52,414 nt of DNA from a bacterium (GTDB taxonomy: Bacteria > JAJVIF01 > JAGGVT01), in assembly GCA_021157815.1 (NCBI GenBank), contig JAGGVT010000156.1, positions 1 through 52,414 on the forward strand, in the 5' to 3' direction. Of this stretch, positions 15,981-23,515 are shown piece by piece. The notes beneath the pieces were generated by a model. It was not told where the DNA came from and searched no databases. It was given only the letters and a program-made list of their open reading frames with translations. A program made the position numbers and the translations under genes. Every line of letters begins with the position of its first letter. Position 1 is the stretch's first letter.

Positions 15981-16475
15981 ATGACTGAAAACTTTAACAG
16001 AAAGAAAGACAAAAACGGATTCACGCTGGTGGAGATACTGGTCGTTGTTGGAATCCTTGGCATAATCACAGTACTTGCGATTCCGGCATATTCGAGAGTG
16101 CAGAATTCCGCTCTGGAAGCGGGAGCGGTAAAAGGCCTGGAAGCGGTCTATAGCGCTTATCAGCTTTACTATCGCGACCACGGATATTATCCGCCCGCGC
16201 GATCAACATATACAACAGAGTTCTATCATCATGTCAGGATGTATCTTCCCAGAGACCTTACAGATGCTTCCGTTACAGACAGTTTTATAAAAGGCTACGA
16301 GTTAAGGGCGCTGACAAGGCCATTCGCTGGTGGTGTGGTTGAGAATGGGCTCATACGGGGTTCGCATTATTTTACAATCATGGCGATTCCGGTGAACACA
16401 AATCGAGGTTTAAGGACGTTCTTTATCGAACCGAACGGAATTGTTACTGACGGCAATACTGAAAACCCGATTTAA
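15981..16475 (+). CDS. Type IV prepilin-like protein 5
   Basis: 164 residues from ATG 15981 (GGAAG six bases upstream; a TTG at 15948 is in frame but gives a 24-residue leader). Leader MTENFNRKKDKNG, then FTLVEILVVVGILGIITVLA. Next comes ALEAGAVKGLEAVYSAYQLY, then YYPPARSTYTTEFYHHVR, then DSFIKGYELRALT, FTIMAIPVNTNRGLRTFFIE and PNGIVTDGNTENP. It is closest in its first 60 residues to member 4, suggesting duplication. The next gene's start lies 40 bases downstream. Confidence 0.83.
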   Translation: MTENFNRKKDKNGFTLVEILVVVGILGIITVLAIPAYSRVQNSALEAGAVKGLEAVYSAYQLYYRDHGYYPPARSTYTTEFYHHVRMYLPRDLTDASVTDSFIKGYELRALTRPFAGGVVENGLIRGSHYFTIMAIPVNTNRGLRTFFIEPNGIVTDGNTENPI

Positions 16476-16515
16476 TGAAATCGGGATGATGAAAATAAAT
16501 TCGAGGTATCGTTGC

Positions 16516-16992
16516 ATGAAAAGCTCGAAAGACATATTTAAAAATAACAGTGGTTTCACGCTGATAGAAATCCTGCTTGTTGTTGCGATAATCGCGATTC
16601 TGGTAACGATGGCGATTCCGCAAATTACCGGAACCCGCCATTCAAGCTATGAACTAAGCGCGATGCGTGCGTTGAAAGCTGTAGGCGCGGCGCAGCAGGC
16701 ATACAATAACGCATACGGCACTTTCATTCCGTATGAATGGCTGCAGGCGCGTAATTATATCTCGCCGAACTATCTCAAAGGTTCCGTTTCGGACAGGGGC
16801 AGGATAGCGAAGCATTATTCAATCAGGGTAATTATCGATGGCCCTATCACGACCCCGAGAGGTGTGAGATATACGGGATTCAGTGTAATAGCTGTCCCCG
16901 ACAGGGGTTTCGGGTTGAGGTATTTCAGATTGCAGGAGGATGGCGAAATTGAGCAAAGCGCGTCGGGAGCAGGGGGCTGGGAAGTAAGGTAG
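16516..16992 (+). CDS. Type IV prepilin-like protein 6
   Basis: 158 residues from ATG 16516 (GAGG 9 bases before); ATGs at 16486 and 16489 are alternatives. Leader MKSSKDIFKNNSG, then FTLIEILLVVAIIAILVTMA with Glu5 and Pro22. It has AMRALKAVGAAQQAYNNAYG, WLQARNYISPNYL, AKHYSIRVIIDG and FSVIAVPDRGFGLRYFRLQE plus a short DGEIEQ turn and glycine-rich tail. The signature is present with IAKHYS in place of FIxxYS. Confidence 0.82.
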   Translation: MKSSKDIFKNNSGFTLIEILLVVAIIAILVTMAIPQITGTRHSSYELSAMRALKAVGAAQQAYNNAYGTFIPYEWLQARNYISPNYLKGSVSDRGRIAKHYSIRVIIDGPITTPRGVRYTGFSVIAVPDRGFGLRYFRLQEDGEIEQSASGAGGWEVR

Positions 16993-17072
16993 TTAAATTA
17001 GAACGGCGGTTTTTCGCCTGAGATAAAATATTTTCTGAAGCTCGATCAACTAACAGTGGAGCTGCAATAGAA

Positions 17073-17549
17073 ATGGTGAATCGATTGAAAATAATAAAAA
17101 ATGATGAGGGTTTCACCCTCTTGGAAATACTTGTCGTGGCATTTATAATTTCAATTCTGGTCACGATGGGAATAACCAGTTTCATCAAAACTCGCCAGCG
17201 TGGAATAGAAGCCGCGGGCATGCATGGGATGCAGGCTCTTGGCGCGGCGATGCAGGCGTATCACAACGACTACGGCCGATTCACGAATTTCTATTCACTG
17301 CAGCCGGCATATATTGAAGCTGGTGTAAGGCTGAGCGATACATATCCGCCGAGGCCAAATCCGTTTATCAGGCACTTTTCGCTCTCATGGACCTTTGCTT
17401 CCGCACAACCGCATATATTCAGTATTAATGCGATTGGGATATATGACCACTGGCGCGCTGGAAATGACAGAATTGAGTTGATGATTACTAATAATGGAGT
17501 ATTGAAAAAACGTCAGGCGGGTGTGGGTGAGTTTGTGCCTGCGAATTAA
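17073..17549 (+). CDS. Type IV prepilin-like protein 7
   Basis: 158 residues, leader MVNRLKIIKNDEG, then FTLLEILVVAFIISILVTMG. Next is GMHGMQALGAAMQAYHNDYG, followed by FIRHFSLSWTFASAQPHIFS and INAIGIYDHWRAGNDRIELM, ending with a TNNGVLKKR turn. The shared GxRxF step is replaced by an insertion with two aromatic residues. A Shine-Dalgarno-like GGAG lies ~12 bases before the ATG at 17073. It is followed by 227 bases that hold two palindromes before the next prepilin gene. Confidence 0.82.
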   Translation: MVNRLKIIKNDEGFTLLEILVVAFIISILVTMGITSFIKTRQRGIEAAGMHGMQALGAAMQAYHNDYGRFTNFYSLQPAYIEAGVRLSDTYPPRPNPFIRHFSLSWTFASAQPHIFSINAIGIYDHWRAGNDRIELMITNNGVLKKRQAGVGEFVPAN

Positions 17550-17567
17550 GTGTAACTGACTGGCAGC

Positions 17568-17639
17568 AGCCCGGTTTCTCATTAACCGGGATTATGACAA
17601 GTTAAGTTGTGTTTTCCCCGGTTAATGAGAAACCGGGCT
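17568..17639. repeat. Perfect 23-base inverted repeat inside the pilin operon
   Basis: Arms AGCCCGGTTTCTCATTAACC...(23 bases) match their reverse complement perfectly across a 26-base loop. It lies between prepilin genes 7 and 8 and ends CGGGCTAC, so it resembles the GTAACCCGG family by its outer ends. A strong RNA hairpin here could separate upstream from downstream expression. Confidence 0.8.
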
Positions 17640-17708
17640 ACGAAGAAGTAAGTGGCATAACTGGATTTTTTGATTGAAGAGGTTATGTGCGGGTTGAGTT
17701 AGATTTTT

Positions 17709-17729
17709 CCCGGGAAATGGATTCCCGGG
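17709..17729. repeat. Short palindrome CCCGGGAA...TTCCCGGG
   Basis: CCCGGGAA-ATGGA-TTCCCGGG, then CTAC. It lies 48 bases before prepilin gene 8, is similar in sequence to the 87-139 element, and may be a reduced copy of the same family. Confidence 0.65.
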
Positions 17730-17776
17730 CTACATAGAAAAAAACGACTGGTTCAGTGAAAGTGTTGTGAGGTAAT

Positions 17777-18247
17777 ATGAACTTCATAAGAAATAAAATG
17801 AACAATGATAGCGGTTTTACGCTTATCGAAATGGTGCTTGTGGCGCTGATGGTTCTGATTCTAGCCACGATGGCCATTGCGAGCATGCGCAGGGCGCGTG
17901 AGGCAGGCCTTGAAACGGCCGCCCAGAAAGCTCTGAAATCGCTGGCTGAATCGCAGGAAATGTTCTACCAGGACAACTATGATTACGCGGATGATTTCAG
18001 CCAGCTTCTTCAGCGATATCTGCCGCGAACATATACTGACGCGGACAGGTCGAATGGTTTTATTCGTTCCTACAGCGTCCTGTTCCAGGTAAATGGCACA
18101 CCTGTACTTGGAACGAGCCGTATCGCCCAGAACAGTGTCTATCCCAATTACACGATATACGCAGTTCCGCTTGCCAGTAATCTCTCGCTAAGAACCTATT
18201 GGATAACGCAGTCAGCGCGTGTTTCCGATTATGTGGCACTGCCATGA
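17777..18247 (+). CDS. Type IV prepilin-like protein 8
   Basis: 156 residues. Leader MNFIRNKMNNDSG, then FTLIEMVLVALMVLILATMA. It has ALKSLAESQEMFYQDNYDYA, LLQRYLPRTYTDA, GFIRSYSVLFQV and YTIYAVPLASNLSLRTYWIT, so the shared signature is complete up to the final strand, where DG is missing (TQSARVSDYVALP). It ends 13 bases before the start of the next gene at 18261. Confidence 0.82.
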   Translation: MNFIRNKMNNDSGFTLIEMVLVALMVLILATMAIASMRRAREAGLETAAQKALKSLAESQEMFYQDNYDYADDFSQLLQRYLPRTYTDADRSNGFIRSYSVLFQVNGTPVLGTSRIAQNSVYPNYTIYAVPLASNLSLRTYWITQSARVSDYVALP

Positions 18248-18260
18248 CAGAGGACAACCG

Positions 18261-18734
18261 ATGAGATTGAATATTACAAATAGATATTTGAAAGACGAAA
18301 AGGGATTTACCCTTATCGAGGTTCTCACAGTAGCCGCGATGATTGCCATACTCGCGACAGTGGCACTCGCCAGCATGCATAGAAGCAGGGAGGCGGCTTA
18401 TGAAGCGCAGGCAATCGGCGCGCTTCGAACGCTGTCAAGCATGGAATATGTTTATTTCTTCGATAACAAAGTGTTCGCTGACTGGCATCAACTGCAGGCT
18501 GTGGGTGATTTGGTCGATTCGGATTATGTCAAAGCGGACGATATGGATAACGCGTTTGACCATCCGATCGCAATGAAATACTCGCTGCATTTTGTAATCA
18601 ACGATAACGGCAGTGATTTTACAATTTACGCTTATCCCCAGTTGACAGCGCATTATTACTTGAGAGCTTTCAGTGTTTTTAGTGATGGCGCGATTAATAA
18701 CGCGGGATTTGAATTGAACCCAACATCGCCGTAG
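18261..18734 (+). CDS. Type IV prepilin-like protein 9
   Basis: 157 residues from ATG 18261 (AGAGGA 6 bases before; a frame opening at 18219 would overlap the previous gene). Leader MRLNITNRYLKDEKG, then FTLIEVLTVAAMIAILATVA. Next are AIGALRTLSSMEYVYFFDNK, DWHQLQAVGDLVDSDY and AMKYSLHFVINDN, then FTIYAYPQLTAHYYLRAF and SDGAINNAG. It carries the array signature with MKYSL for FIxxYS and LRAF for GxRxF. Confidence 0.82.
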   Translation: MRLNITNRYLKDEKGFTLIEVLTVAAMIAILATVALASMHRSREAAYEAQAIGALRTLSSMEYVYFFDNKVFADWHQLQAVGDLVDSDYVKADDMDNAFDHPIAMKYSLHFVINDNGSDFTIYAYPQLTAHYYLRAFSVFSDGAINNAGFELNPTSP

Positions 18735-18820
18735 CGGTGTTGAAATAGAAATTATTATTTTGTTTAACGAAAGAAACTGATTCTTGCTGATATGAGATTC
18801 AGATAACATCGGAGGCAGCG

Positions 18821-19258
18821 ATGATAAAAATGTTTAATAATCTTCTCCACAGGAATGACCGGGGATTTACACTACTGGAACTTCTGGTGGTCAGTTCGAT
18901 TATCGGAATTCTTGCGGCGATAGCCATCCCATCGCTTGGCGGGTCGCGTCGAAGCGCGTTGCAGGCGGCTTGTGTCAAGGGATTGAAATCAATTTGCGAC
19001 AGTGAGGAGATGTTCTATCGCCTGAACGGGCGCTACACGGATAACTGGAGCGAGCTGGATGACTTTCTGCCAAGCGCGTATTCAAGCTATGCGATGAAGC
19101 GTTATTTCATCGAGTCATACAGCCTGCAATTTTCAAGTGATCCATCTCGACAGACTTTTACCGTTTATGCATGGCCTTACTATGGCAAGATGCGACTTGG
19201 CACTTTCAAGATAAACGATGAGGGTGTTGTTACCACAGAGACCAACAGGCCGGTTTAA
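18821..19258 (+). CDS. Type IV prepilin-like protein 10
   Basis: 145 residues, the shortest member. Leader MIKMFNNLLHRNDRG, then FTLLELLVVSSIIGILAAIA with Pro22. It has ACVKGLKSICDSEEMFYRLN with two cysteines nine residues apart, YFIESYSLQFSSDPSRQTF, WPYYGKMRLGTF and INDEGVVTTETNRP. GGAGG lies about 5 bases before the ATG, the strongest ribosome site in the array, and the gene has an 86-base gap in front; it may be among the better translated. Its stop overlaps the first possible ATG of the next reading frame (TAATG). Confidence 0.84.
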   Translation: MIKMFNNLLHRNDRGFTLLELLVVSSIIGILAAIAIPSLGGSRRSALQAACVKGLKSICDSEEMFYRLNGRYTDNWSELDDFLPSAYSSYAMKRYFIESYSLQFSSDPSRQTFTVYAWPYYGKMRLGTFKINDEGVVTTETNRPV

Positions 19259-19290
19259 TGATATTTCAGTATTTTGCTTTTTGGAAAGTC

Positions 19291-19899
19291 ATGTTGAAGA
19301 ACATTTTTCTACATAATGAATCCGGCCATACATTGGTTGAAATCCTTGCTGTTTGCGGCATAATAACGATACTTGCGACCATTCCGGTAGCGTATATGCG
19401 TGAGGCGAAAATCCGTGCGAATGAAACAGCCGCTCTGGGCGCGCTTAATCAAATGGCAGCCGCGTATGAGATGTACCGCGTGGTTGGCGACCGCCAGCGC
19501 TTCTATCCGCATTTCTATTCACATGGTTTAATCACTGATACGGTTACTTTTCACAATCCTGAGGAAATATGGGATGAGCTAATCAGGCAGGGACTTTTGC
19601 CGTACAAGTACGCAGCTAATAATCACAATACGCCGAACCTGCTGGCACCAGGTTATTCTTTTTCAATCTACCCGGTAAATTATGACGTAGTGGATAATTA
19701 CAGCATTAATCCGTGGGATAGTTATGCCTTCGCGCTGATTCCATTTCCCGGAAGCCGTCAACCCAGAACAATGGCGCTTATTCATGGTGAGTATTTCGAT
19801 CATTATTTTACAAACGCCCGCGCGTATAAAACATCATCAACATCGTCGGACATTTCAGACGCGCGGATATTCACTTTCAAGGACCCTGAGCCTGATTAG
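19291..19899 (+). CDS. Type IV prepilin-like protein 11 (longer form)
   Basis: 202 residues from ATG 19291, which gives a 12-residue leader MLKNIFLHNESG with GGAAAG just before it; an ATG at 19258 overlaps the previous stop but would add a hydrophobic stretch atypical of a leader. Mature start HTLVEILAVCGIITILATIP with His at +1. Next is ETAALGALNQMAAAYEMYRV, then a long insertion (VGDRQRFYPHFYSHGLITDT) and ELIRQGLLPYKYAANNHNTP. The C-terminus (PRTMALIHGEYFDHYFTNAR) diverges. Members 11 and 12 share the longer form and ELIRQGxLP/LTREGxLP, suggesting a sub-group. Confidence 0.8.
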   Translation: MLKNIFLHNESGHTLVEILAVCGIITILATIPVAYMREAKIRANETAALGALNQMAAAYEMYRVVGDRQRFYPHFYSHGLITDTVTFHNPEEIWDELIRQGLLPYKYAANNHNTPNLLAPGYSFSIYPVNYDVVDNYSINPWDSYAFALIPFPGSRQPRTMALIHGEYFDHYFTNARAYKTSSTSSDISDARIFTFKDPEPD

Positions 19900-19921
19900 A
19901 AACAGGATTAAATCAGGTGGC

Positions 19922-20518
19922 ATGCGAGTTTTGCTTTTGAAATTGGAAAATAGAAAATCGATATCTAACAACGACATGGGGTTCACTTTGCTTGAGCTCC
20001 TTATCGTTTGCACTATCATTGGCATATTGGCAACGATGTCGGTCTCACTTGTAAGTCGCGCGCGAGTGAACGCTCGTGAGACTGCGGCAGTTGTCACACT
20101 GAATTCATTCGCAGGCGCCTGGGAATCATACTGGGCACGACACGGCACGTATCCTCACTGGGGCGAGGGCATGAAATATTCCGATCCGCAGCAGCTGTTC
20201 AGAACGCTTACTCGTGAGGGATATCTGCCATCAGCCTATAGCCAGGTGCCGTATTATGAACCTGACAAGCAGTTTTACCAAATCACCGATGACTATGCTC
20301 TTGAGATTTTTCCGTTCACTGACGGCGACGGAAGACGTGCGCCATCTAATTACTACTGGCTGCTCTTGCATCCACTGGGATTTCAAAGACAACAGGGATA
20401 TCTTGGAATAGGAACTGATTCGAGTTGTGGAAAAGCGGCGGTTAGGGTGCGTCTTGGTGACTCGAGAGGTGATATTAACCAGTTTACGATTTATAGCCTT
20501 CACCACAGGGAAAATTAA
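19922..20518 (+). CDS. Type IV prepilin-like protein 12 (longer form)
   Basis: 198 residues from ATG 19922. Leader MRVLLLKLENRKSISNNDMG, then FTLLELLIVCTIIGILATMS with Glu5. Next is ETAAVVTLNSFAGAWESYWA, then HGTYPHWGEGMKYSDPQQLF and LTREGYLPSAY. The C-terminal part (YALEIFPFTDGDGRRAPSNY) holds a possible acidic loop (TDGDG); its function is not known. Last gene of the prepilin array. A 361-base gap with a new promoter separates it from pilM. Confidence 0.8.
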   Translation: MRVLLLKLENRKSISNNDMGFTLLELLIVCTIIGILATMSVSLVSRARVNARETAAVVTLNSFAGAWESYWARHGTYPHWGEGMKYSDPQQLFRTLTREGYLPSAYSQVPYYEPDKQFYQITDDYALEIFPFTDGDGRRAPSNYYWLLLHPLGFQRQQGYLGIGTDSSCGKAAVRVRLGDSRGDINQFTIYSLHHREN

Positions 20519-20879
20519 TTAATGCTGTAATATAAAGCGCTTTAAGGCTAATTCAAATTAAATTAATTGTTACCGATAGATTTTTATGGATGCGTTTGAT
20601 GGATTCAGTAATGAGTATTCTTTTATTTATTTAATTTCGATTGAGTCTTTTAAAGTTATGTGATGTACTTCATACTGATGAGCGATTGAGATTTCAGGTT
20701 TTCCGTTTATTCAAGGGTTAGATAGCGTTTTTAGTAATTTCTGATTGTCAGGCTGATATTAAAGATGCAGGAAAATGTGGCATTTTAGCATACGTGTTTT
20801 CTTGACAATGAACAGGGTTTTAAGTACAGTTTTGGTTTAAGTACTTTACAAGTATTCCTTTGAAATACTGGAGGTTTAT
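20519..20879 (+). other. Intergenic region between the prepilin array and pilM
   Basis: The 361 bases hold no gene. TAAAGCGCTTTA is a palindrome near 20533. The region is AT-rich, and its right half carries a strong promoter at 20812-20840 and the pilM ribosome site. Confidence 0.5.
20812..20840 (+). promoter_or_regulatory. Promoter of the pilMNOPQ unit
   Basis: A perfect TTGACA at 20812-20817, 17 bases, then TACAGT. The start would be near 20847, about 33 bases before the GTG at 20880. Separate from the array promoter, so the core machinery can be expressed independently of the prepilins. Confidence 0.72.
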
Positions 20880-22073
20880 GTGGCTTTACCGTTTTTAAAC
20901 ACCACCCCCAAGAAAGCTCTGGGTTTGCATATTGGCGCCAGTCAAATCAGAGTGGTGGAGATTGAACGGGGCAAGGCTGATTTGATGCTGACGAATATCG
21001 GCTGGATTGAAACGCCGTCAGAAGCGTATGTGGGCAGCCACCTGGAAAACCCCAGCATAATCGCTGGCGCGGTTTCCCGTCTGCTTGCATCGCGAAACAT
21101 CCGAACGAAACGTGTGTTGGCGACAATTGATGCAAACGATACTATCGCGCGAACGATATTGCTTCCATCCATGGCAAAAAAAGATCTTAGAAAAGCGATT
21201 ATTTTCGAGATGGAAGCTTCTCTGCCATCAACTGGTGAAGAGAATATTCTCGATTACCAGGTTCTCAGGGTTTTCGAAAATCCCGAGGATAACTCCGAGC
21301 AGGTGTCAGTGTTGATTCTCTCGACCCAAAGGCAGAATACTGTCGCCGTGGCCGAGGCTATGACACAGGCTGATTTGAAGCCGGTTGCGATTGACCTTAC
21401 TCCGGTTGCCTCTTTCCGCGCTGAGAAGCGAAGTGACACATATTTGGAAAATGGAGAGGACCTGATAATAATCACGATTAATGACCGATGCACGGACCTC
21501 ACGATTATCAACCAGGGTAACGTTAGATTTGTGCGTTCACTGCCGATAGGTTCCGCAAATATTCTAGATGCCATAGGTGAAAAGCCCTTGTTCAACGATG
21601 TGGTTGACCGACTGGCAAAGGAGCAGGAAAAAGAACATGAACCCGCTGATGAACCTGAGGATGAAGTGAAAGCGTTTGACCCGTTCGGCGGTTCTGATGC
21701 TCCATCACCATTTGCAGGCAGCGCCGGCCAGCCCATGATGATGGATAAAGACGAAAAACCGGGTATCGGTCGCATTGAAAGTTTGATTACTGAACTTGCC
21801 GACGAAACTCTGAATACAATGCGATACGGCCAGTCTATTGGCAAGGAACAGACCGATGTCAAGTACGCGATGTTAAACGGTTATTTCCCATACAAGGAAG
21901 AATTTATTTCAAGTTTGAAGGAAAAACTTGGCCAGGACGTTTACCCGGGAGACCCGTTCTCCTCTCTTGATTTGACAAGTCCTGGACTGGAGGAAGAATT
22001 GATTGACAGGTTTGCTCCAAACTTTTCTGCGGCATGCGGTCTTGCGCTGAGGGGGGTGGGTGAGTATGAATGA
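20880..22073 (+). CDS. pilM: Type IV pilus assembly protein PilM
   Basis: 397-residue actin-like ATPase that sits on the cytoplasmic face and binds the tail of PilN. The N-terminus (KKALGLHIGASQIRVVEIER) has the phosphate-1-type loop, then VLATIDANDTIARTILLPSM and KAIIFEMEASLP, typical of PilM, and IDLTPVASF. Residues ~247-300 are an acidic, proline- and glycine-rich insertion (EHEPADEPEDEVKAFDPFGG and a MMMDKDEK stretch) absent from short PilM proteins. The start is GTG 20880 with GGAGG five bases upstream; an ATG at 20878 is out of frame. The last bases overlap pilN. Confidence 0.88.
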   Translation: MALPFLNTTPKKALGLHIGASQIRVVEIERGKADLMLTNIGWIETPSEAYVGSHLENPSIIAGAVSRLLASRNIRTKRVLATIDANDTIARTILLPSMAKKDLRKAIIFEMEASLPSTGEENILDYQVLRVFENPEDNSEQVSVLILSTQRQNTVAVAEAMTQADLKPVAIDLTPVASFRAEKRSDTYLENGEDLIIITINDRCTDLTIINQGNVRFVRSLPIGSANILDAIGEKPLFNDVVDRLAKEQEKEHEPADEPEDEVKAFDPFGGSDAPSPFAGSAGQPMMMDKDEKPGIGRIESLITELADETLNTMRYGQSIGKEQTDVKYAMLNGYFPYKEEFISSLKEKLGQDVYPGDPFSSLDLTSPGLEEELIDRFAPNFSAACGLALRGVGEYE

Positions 22074-22656
22074 TGATTATCTCATTAATTTACTCCCGTC
22101 AGAATATTTGCCCAAGCCGGAATTCAAAGGATTTCCGCTTTTTGTTATCGCTGTTCTTGTGCTTGTTGGCGTGTTTGTTTTTTTGGATAACACAAGAATA
22201 ACGGGCAGAATTAATACACTTAAGGAATTAAAAAAAAATCAAACAGCGTTGGTTAATAGGCGAACTCCGCTGGCATTGGAGGCTCTGGACGTTCAGGCGC
22301 GAAGCAGAGTGCTTTTTTCCTATGGTGTTTCCATTTGGTCAATGTTGCATCAGATCCCTCCCTGGATTGATGTCTATAATGAGATTGAGGAGAGTATTCC
22401 AAAGGGAATGTGGATTGAGAGCCTGACACTTGTCGGAGGGGGCGAAAGGAAATGGCCCAGTTTTACCATGGTGGGTATTGTCGCGGGAAACAAACCGGGG
22501 ACTGTATTGGATTTCTATGCATTAATGTTGGAACCGGATAGCAAGTTTGAGAAAGTCAAGATATCCGGTTATACATTTATCAAGCATGACAGGCAGGACG
22601 CGGTCATGTTTAATATGAGGTTCTCAATAAAGAAATCCGGATTTGAGGGTTTTTAA
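22066..22656 (+). CDS. pilN: Type IV pilus assembly protein PilN
   Basis: 196 residues. The N-terminus MNDDYLINLLPSEYLPK contains the conserved INLLP motif that docks onto PilM, followed by one membrane helix (PLFVIAVLVLVGVFVF), a coiled region and a ferredoxin-like fold. It forms the inner-membrane alignment subcomplex with PilO. The start at ATG 22066 (GTG 22060 is in frame) overlaps the last codons of pilM, indicating translational coupling. Assignment is secure from the motif plus the gene order. Confidence 0.87.
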   Translation: MNDDYLINLLPSEYLPKPEFKGFPLFVIAVLVLVGVFVFLDNTRITGRINTLKELKKNQTALVNRRTPLALEALDVQARSRVLFSYGVSIWSMLHQIPPWIDVYNEIEESIPKGMWIESLTLVGGGERKWPSFTMVGIVAGNKPGTVLDFYALMLEPDSKFEKVKISGYTFIKHDRQDAVMFNMRFSIKKSGFEGF

Positions 22657-22674
22657 CGCAAGGAGCATTGGACT

Positions 22675-23466
22675 ATGCTGAAGATTTACCTACAGATATT
22701 TGGCACGCTTGCGTTGGGTTTGATAATTCTGTTGAATTATAACGTCTTTATGAAAAAACCCAACAAAGAGAAGATAGTGGAACTGCAAAAAGAGATGAAA
22801 ACTCTTGAGGTAACAGCGCAGACACTTGACAAAGTACTGAATCATCGCCCTCATTTTGGCACGCTTGAGAATTTTCAATCGCAGGATCTCGATGATGTTC
22901 GTGTGTTTTATGCGGACTCTTTTAATGAACCGGCGTTTATGGGTAAGCTGCAAAAGCTGGTTGACCTTTCAGGATGCACAACAAACGGAATTATCGTTGG
23001 GAATATCAAAGGAGTATCGAATCCTTTGAAATATGAGTTTTTTAAAACCAAACAGAAGGAAAACCTGGAAAAGAGCATTAACTCGTTTGTAAGCACCATG
23101 GATGAATATGCCGGTAATACCGCAAAATGGCAGTCGATTGTTGGTGATAACAGCGATTATTCATCAAGATTGGTGTTTTACCATTCGATATCAGGAGGAA
23201 AGAAATTTCCATCTTCGATGAATAAGGGATTTGAGGTTCACAGGTTTAAACTGAATCTTAAGGGCAATTACACAAGCTGCAAGAAATTCCTGTATCTCGT
23301 CAGCAGAAACAGGCCATTTACGGAAGCCATTGTTCATTCATTTGTACCAATAAATGAAAAGCAGGGCGTTGAAAAGATGTTTGCCTGCCGCGTGACAATC
23401 CTTACGTATAGGGACAAGAATGAGAAGATGCACCCAATACAGAAAATGGTGGATGTTCAGGTTTAA
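22675..23466 (+). CDS. pilO: Type IV pilus assembly protein PilO-like
   Basis: 263 residues: one N-terminal helix (LQIFGTLALGLIILLNYNVF), then a coiled stretch (EKIVELQKEMKTLEVTAQTL) and a C-terminal ferredoxin-like domain with FEVHRFKLNLKGNYTSCKKF. This is the arrangement of PilO, the partner of PilN in the periplasmic alignment complex. It has an insert around residues 110-185 relative to common PilO proteins, which are ~200 residues. AGGAG lies ~9 bases before the ATG. It starts 18 bases after pilN. Confidence 0.8.
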   Translation: MLKIYLQIFGTLALGLIILLNYNVFMKKPNKEKIVELQKEMKTLEVTAQTLDKVLNHRPHFGTLENFQSQDLDDVRVFYADSFNEPAFMGKLQKLVDLSGCTTNGIIVGNIKGVSNPLKYEFFKTKQKENLEKSINSFVSTMDEYAGNTAKWQSIVGDNSDYSSRLVFYHSISGGKKFPSSMNKGFEVHRFKLNLKGNYTSCKKFLYLVSRNRPFTEAIVHSFVPINEKQGVEKMFACRVTILTYRDKNEKMHPIQKMVDVQV

Positions 23467-23515
23467 CGGCACCAGGGGGTGAAGTTAACCTAACAGAGTT
23501 GTCAGAGGTAAAGAG

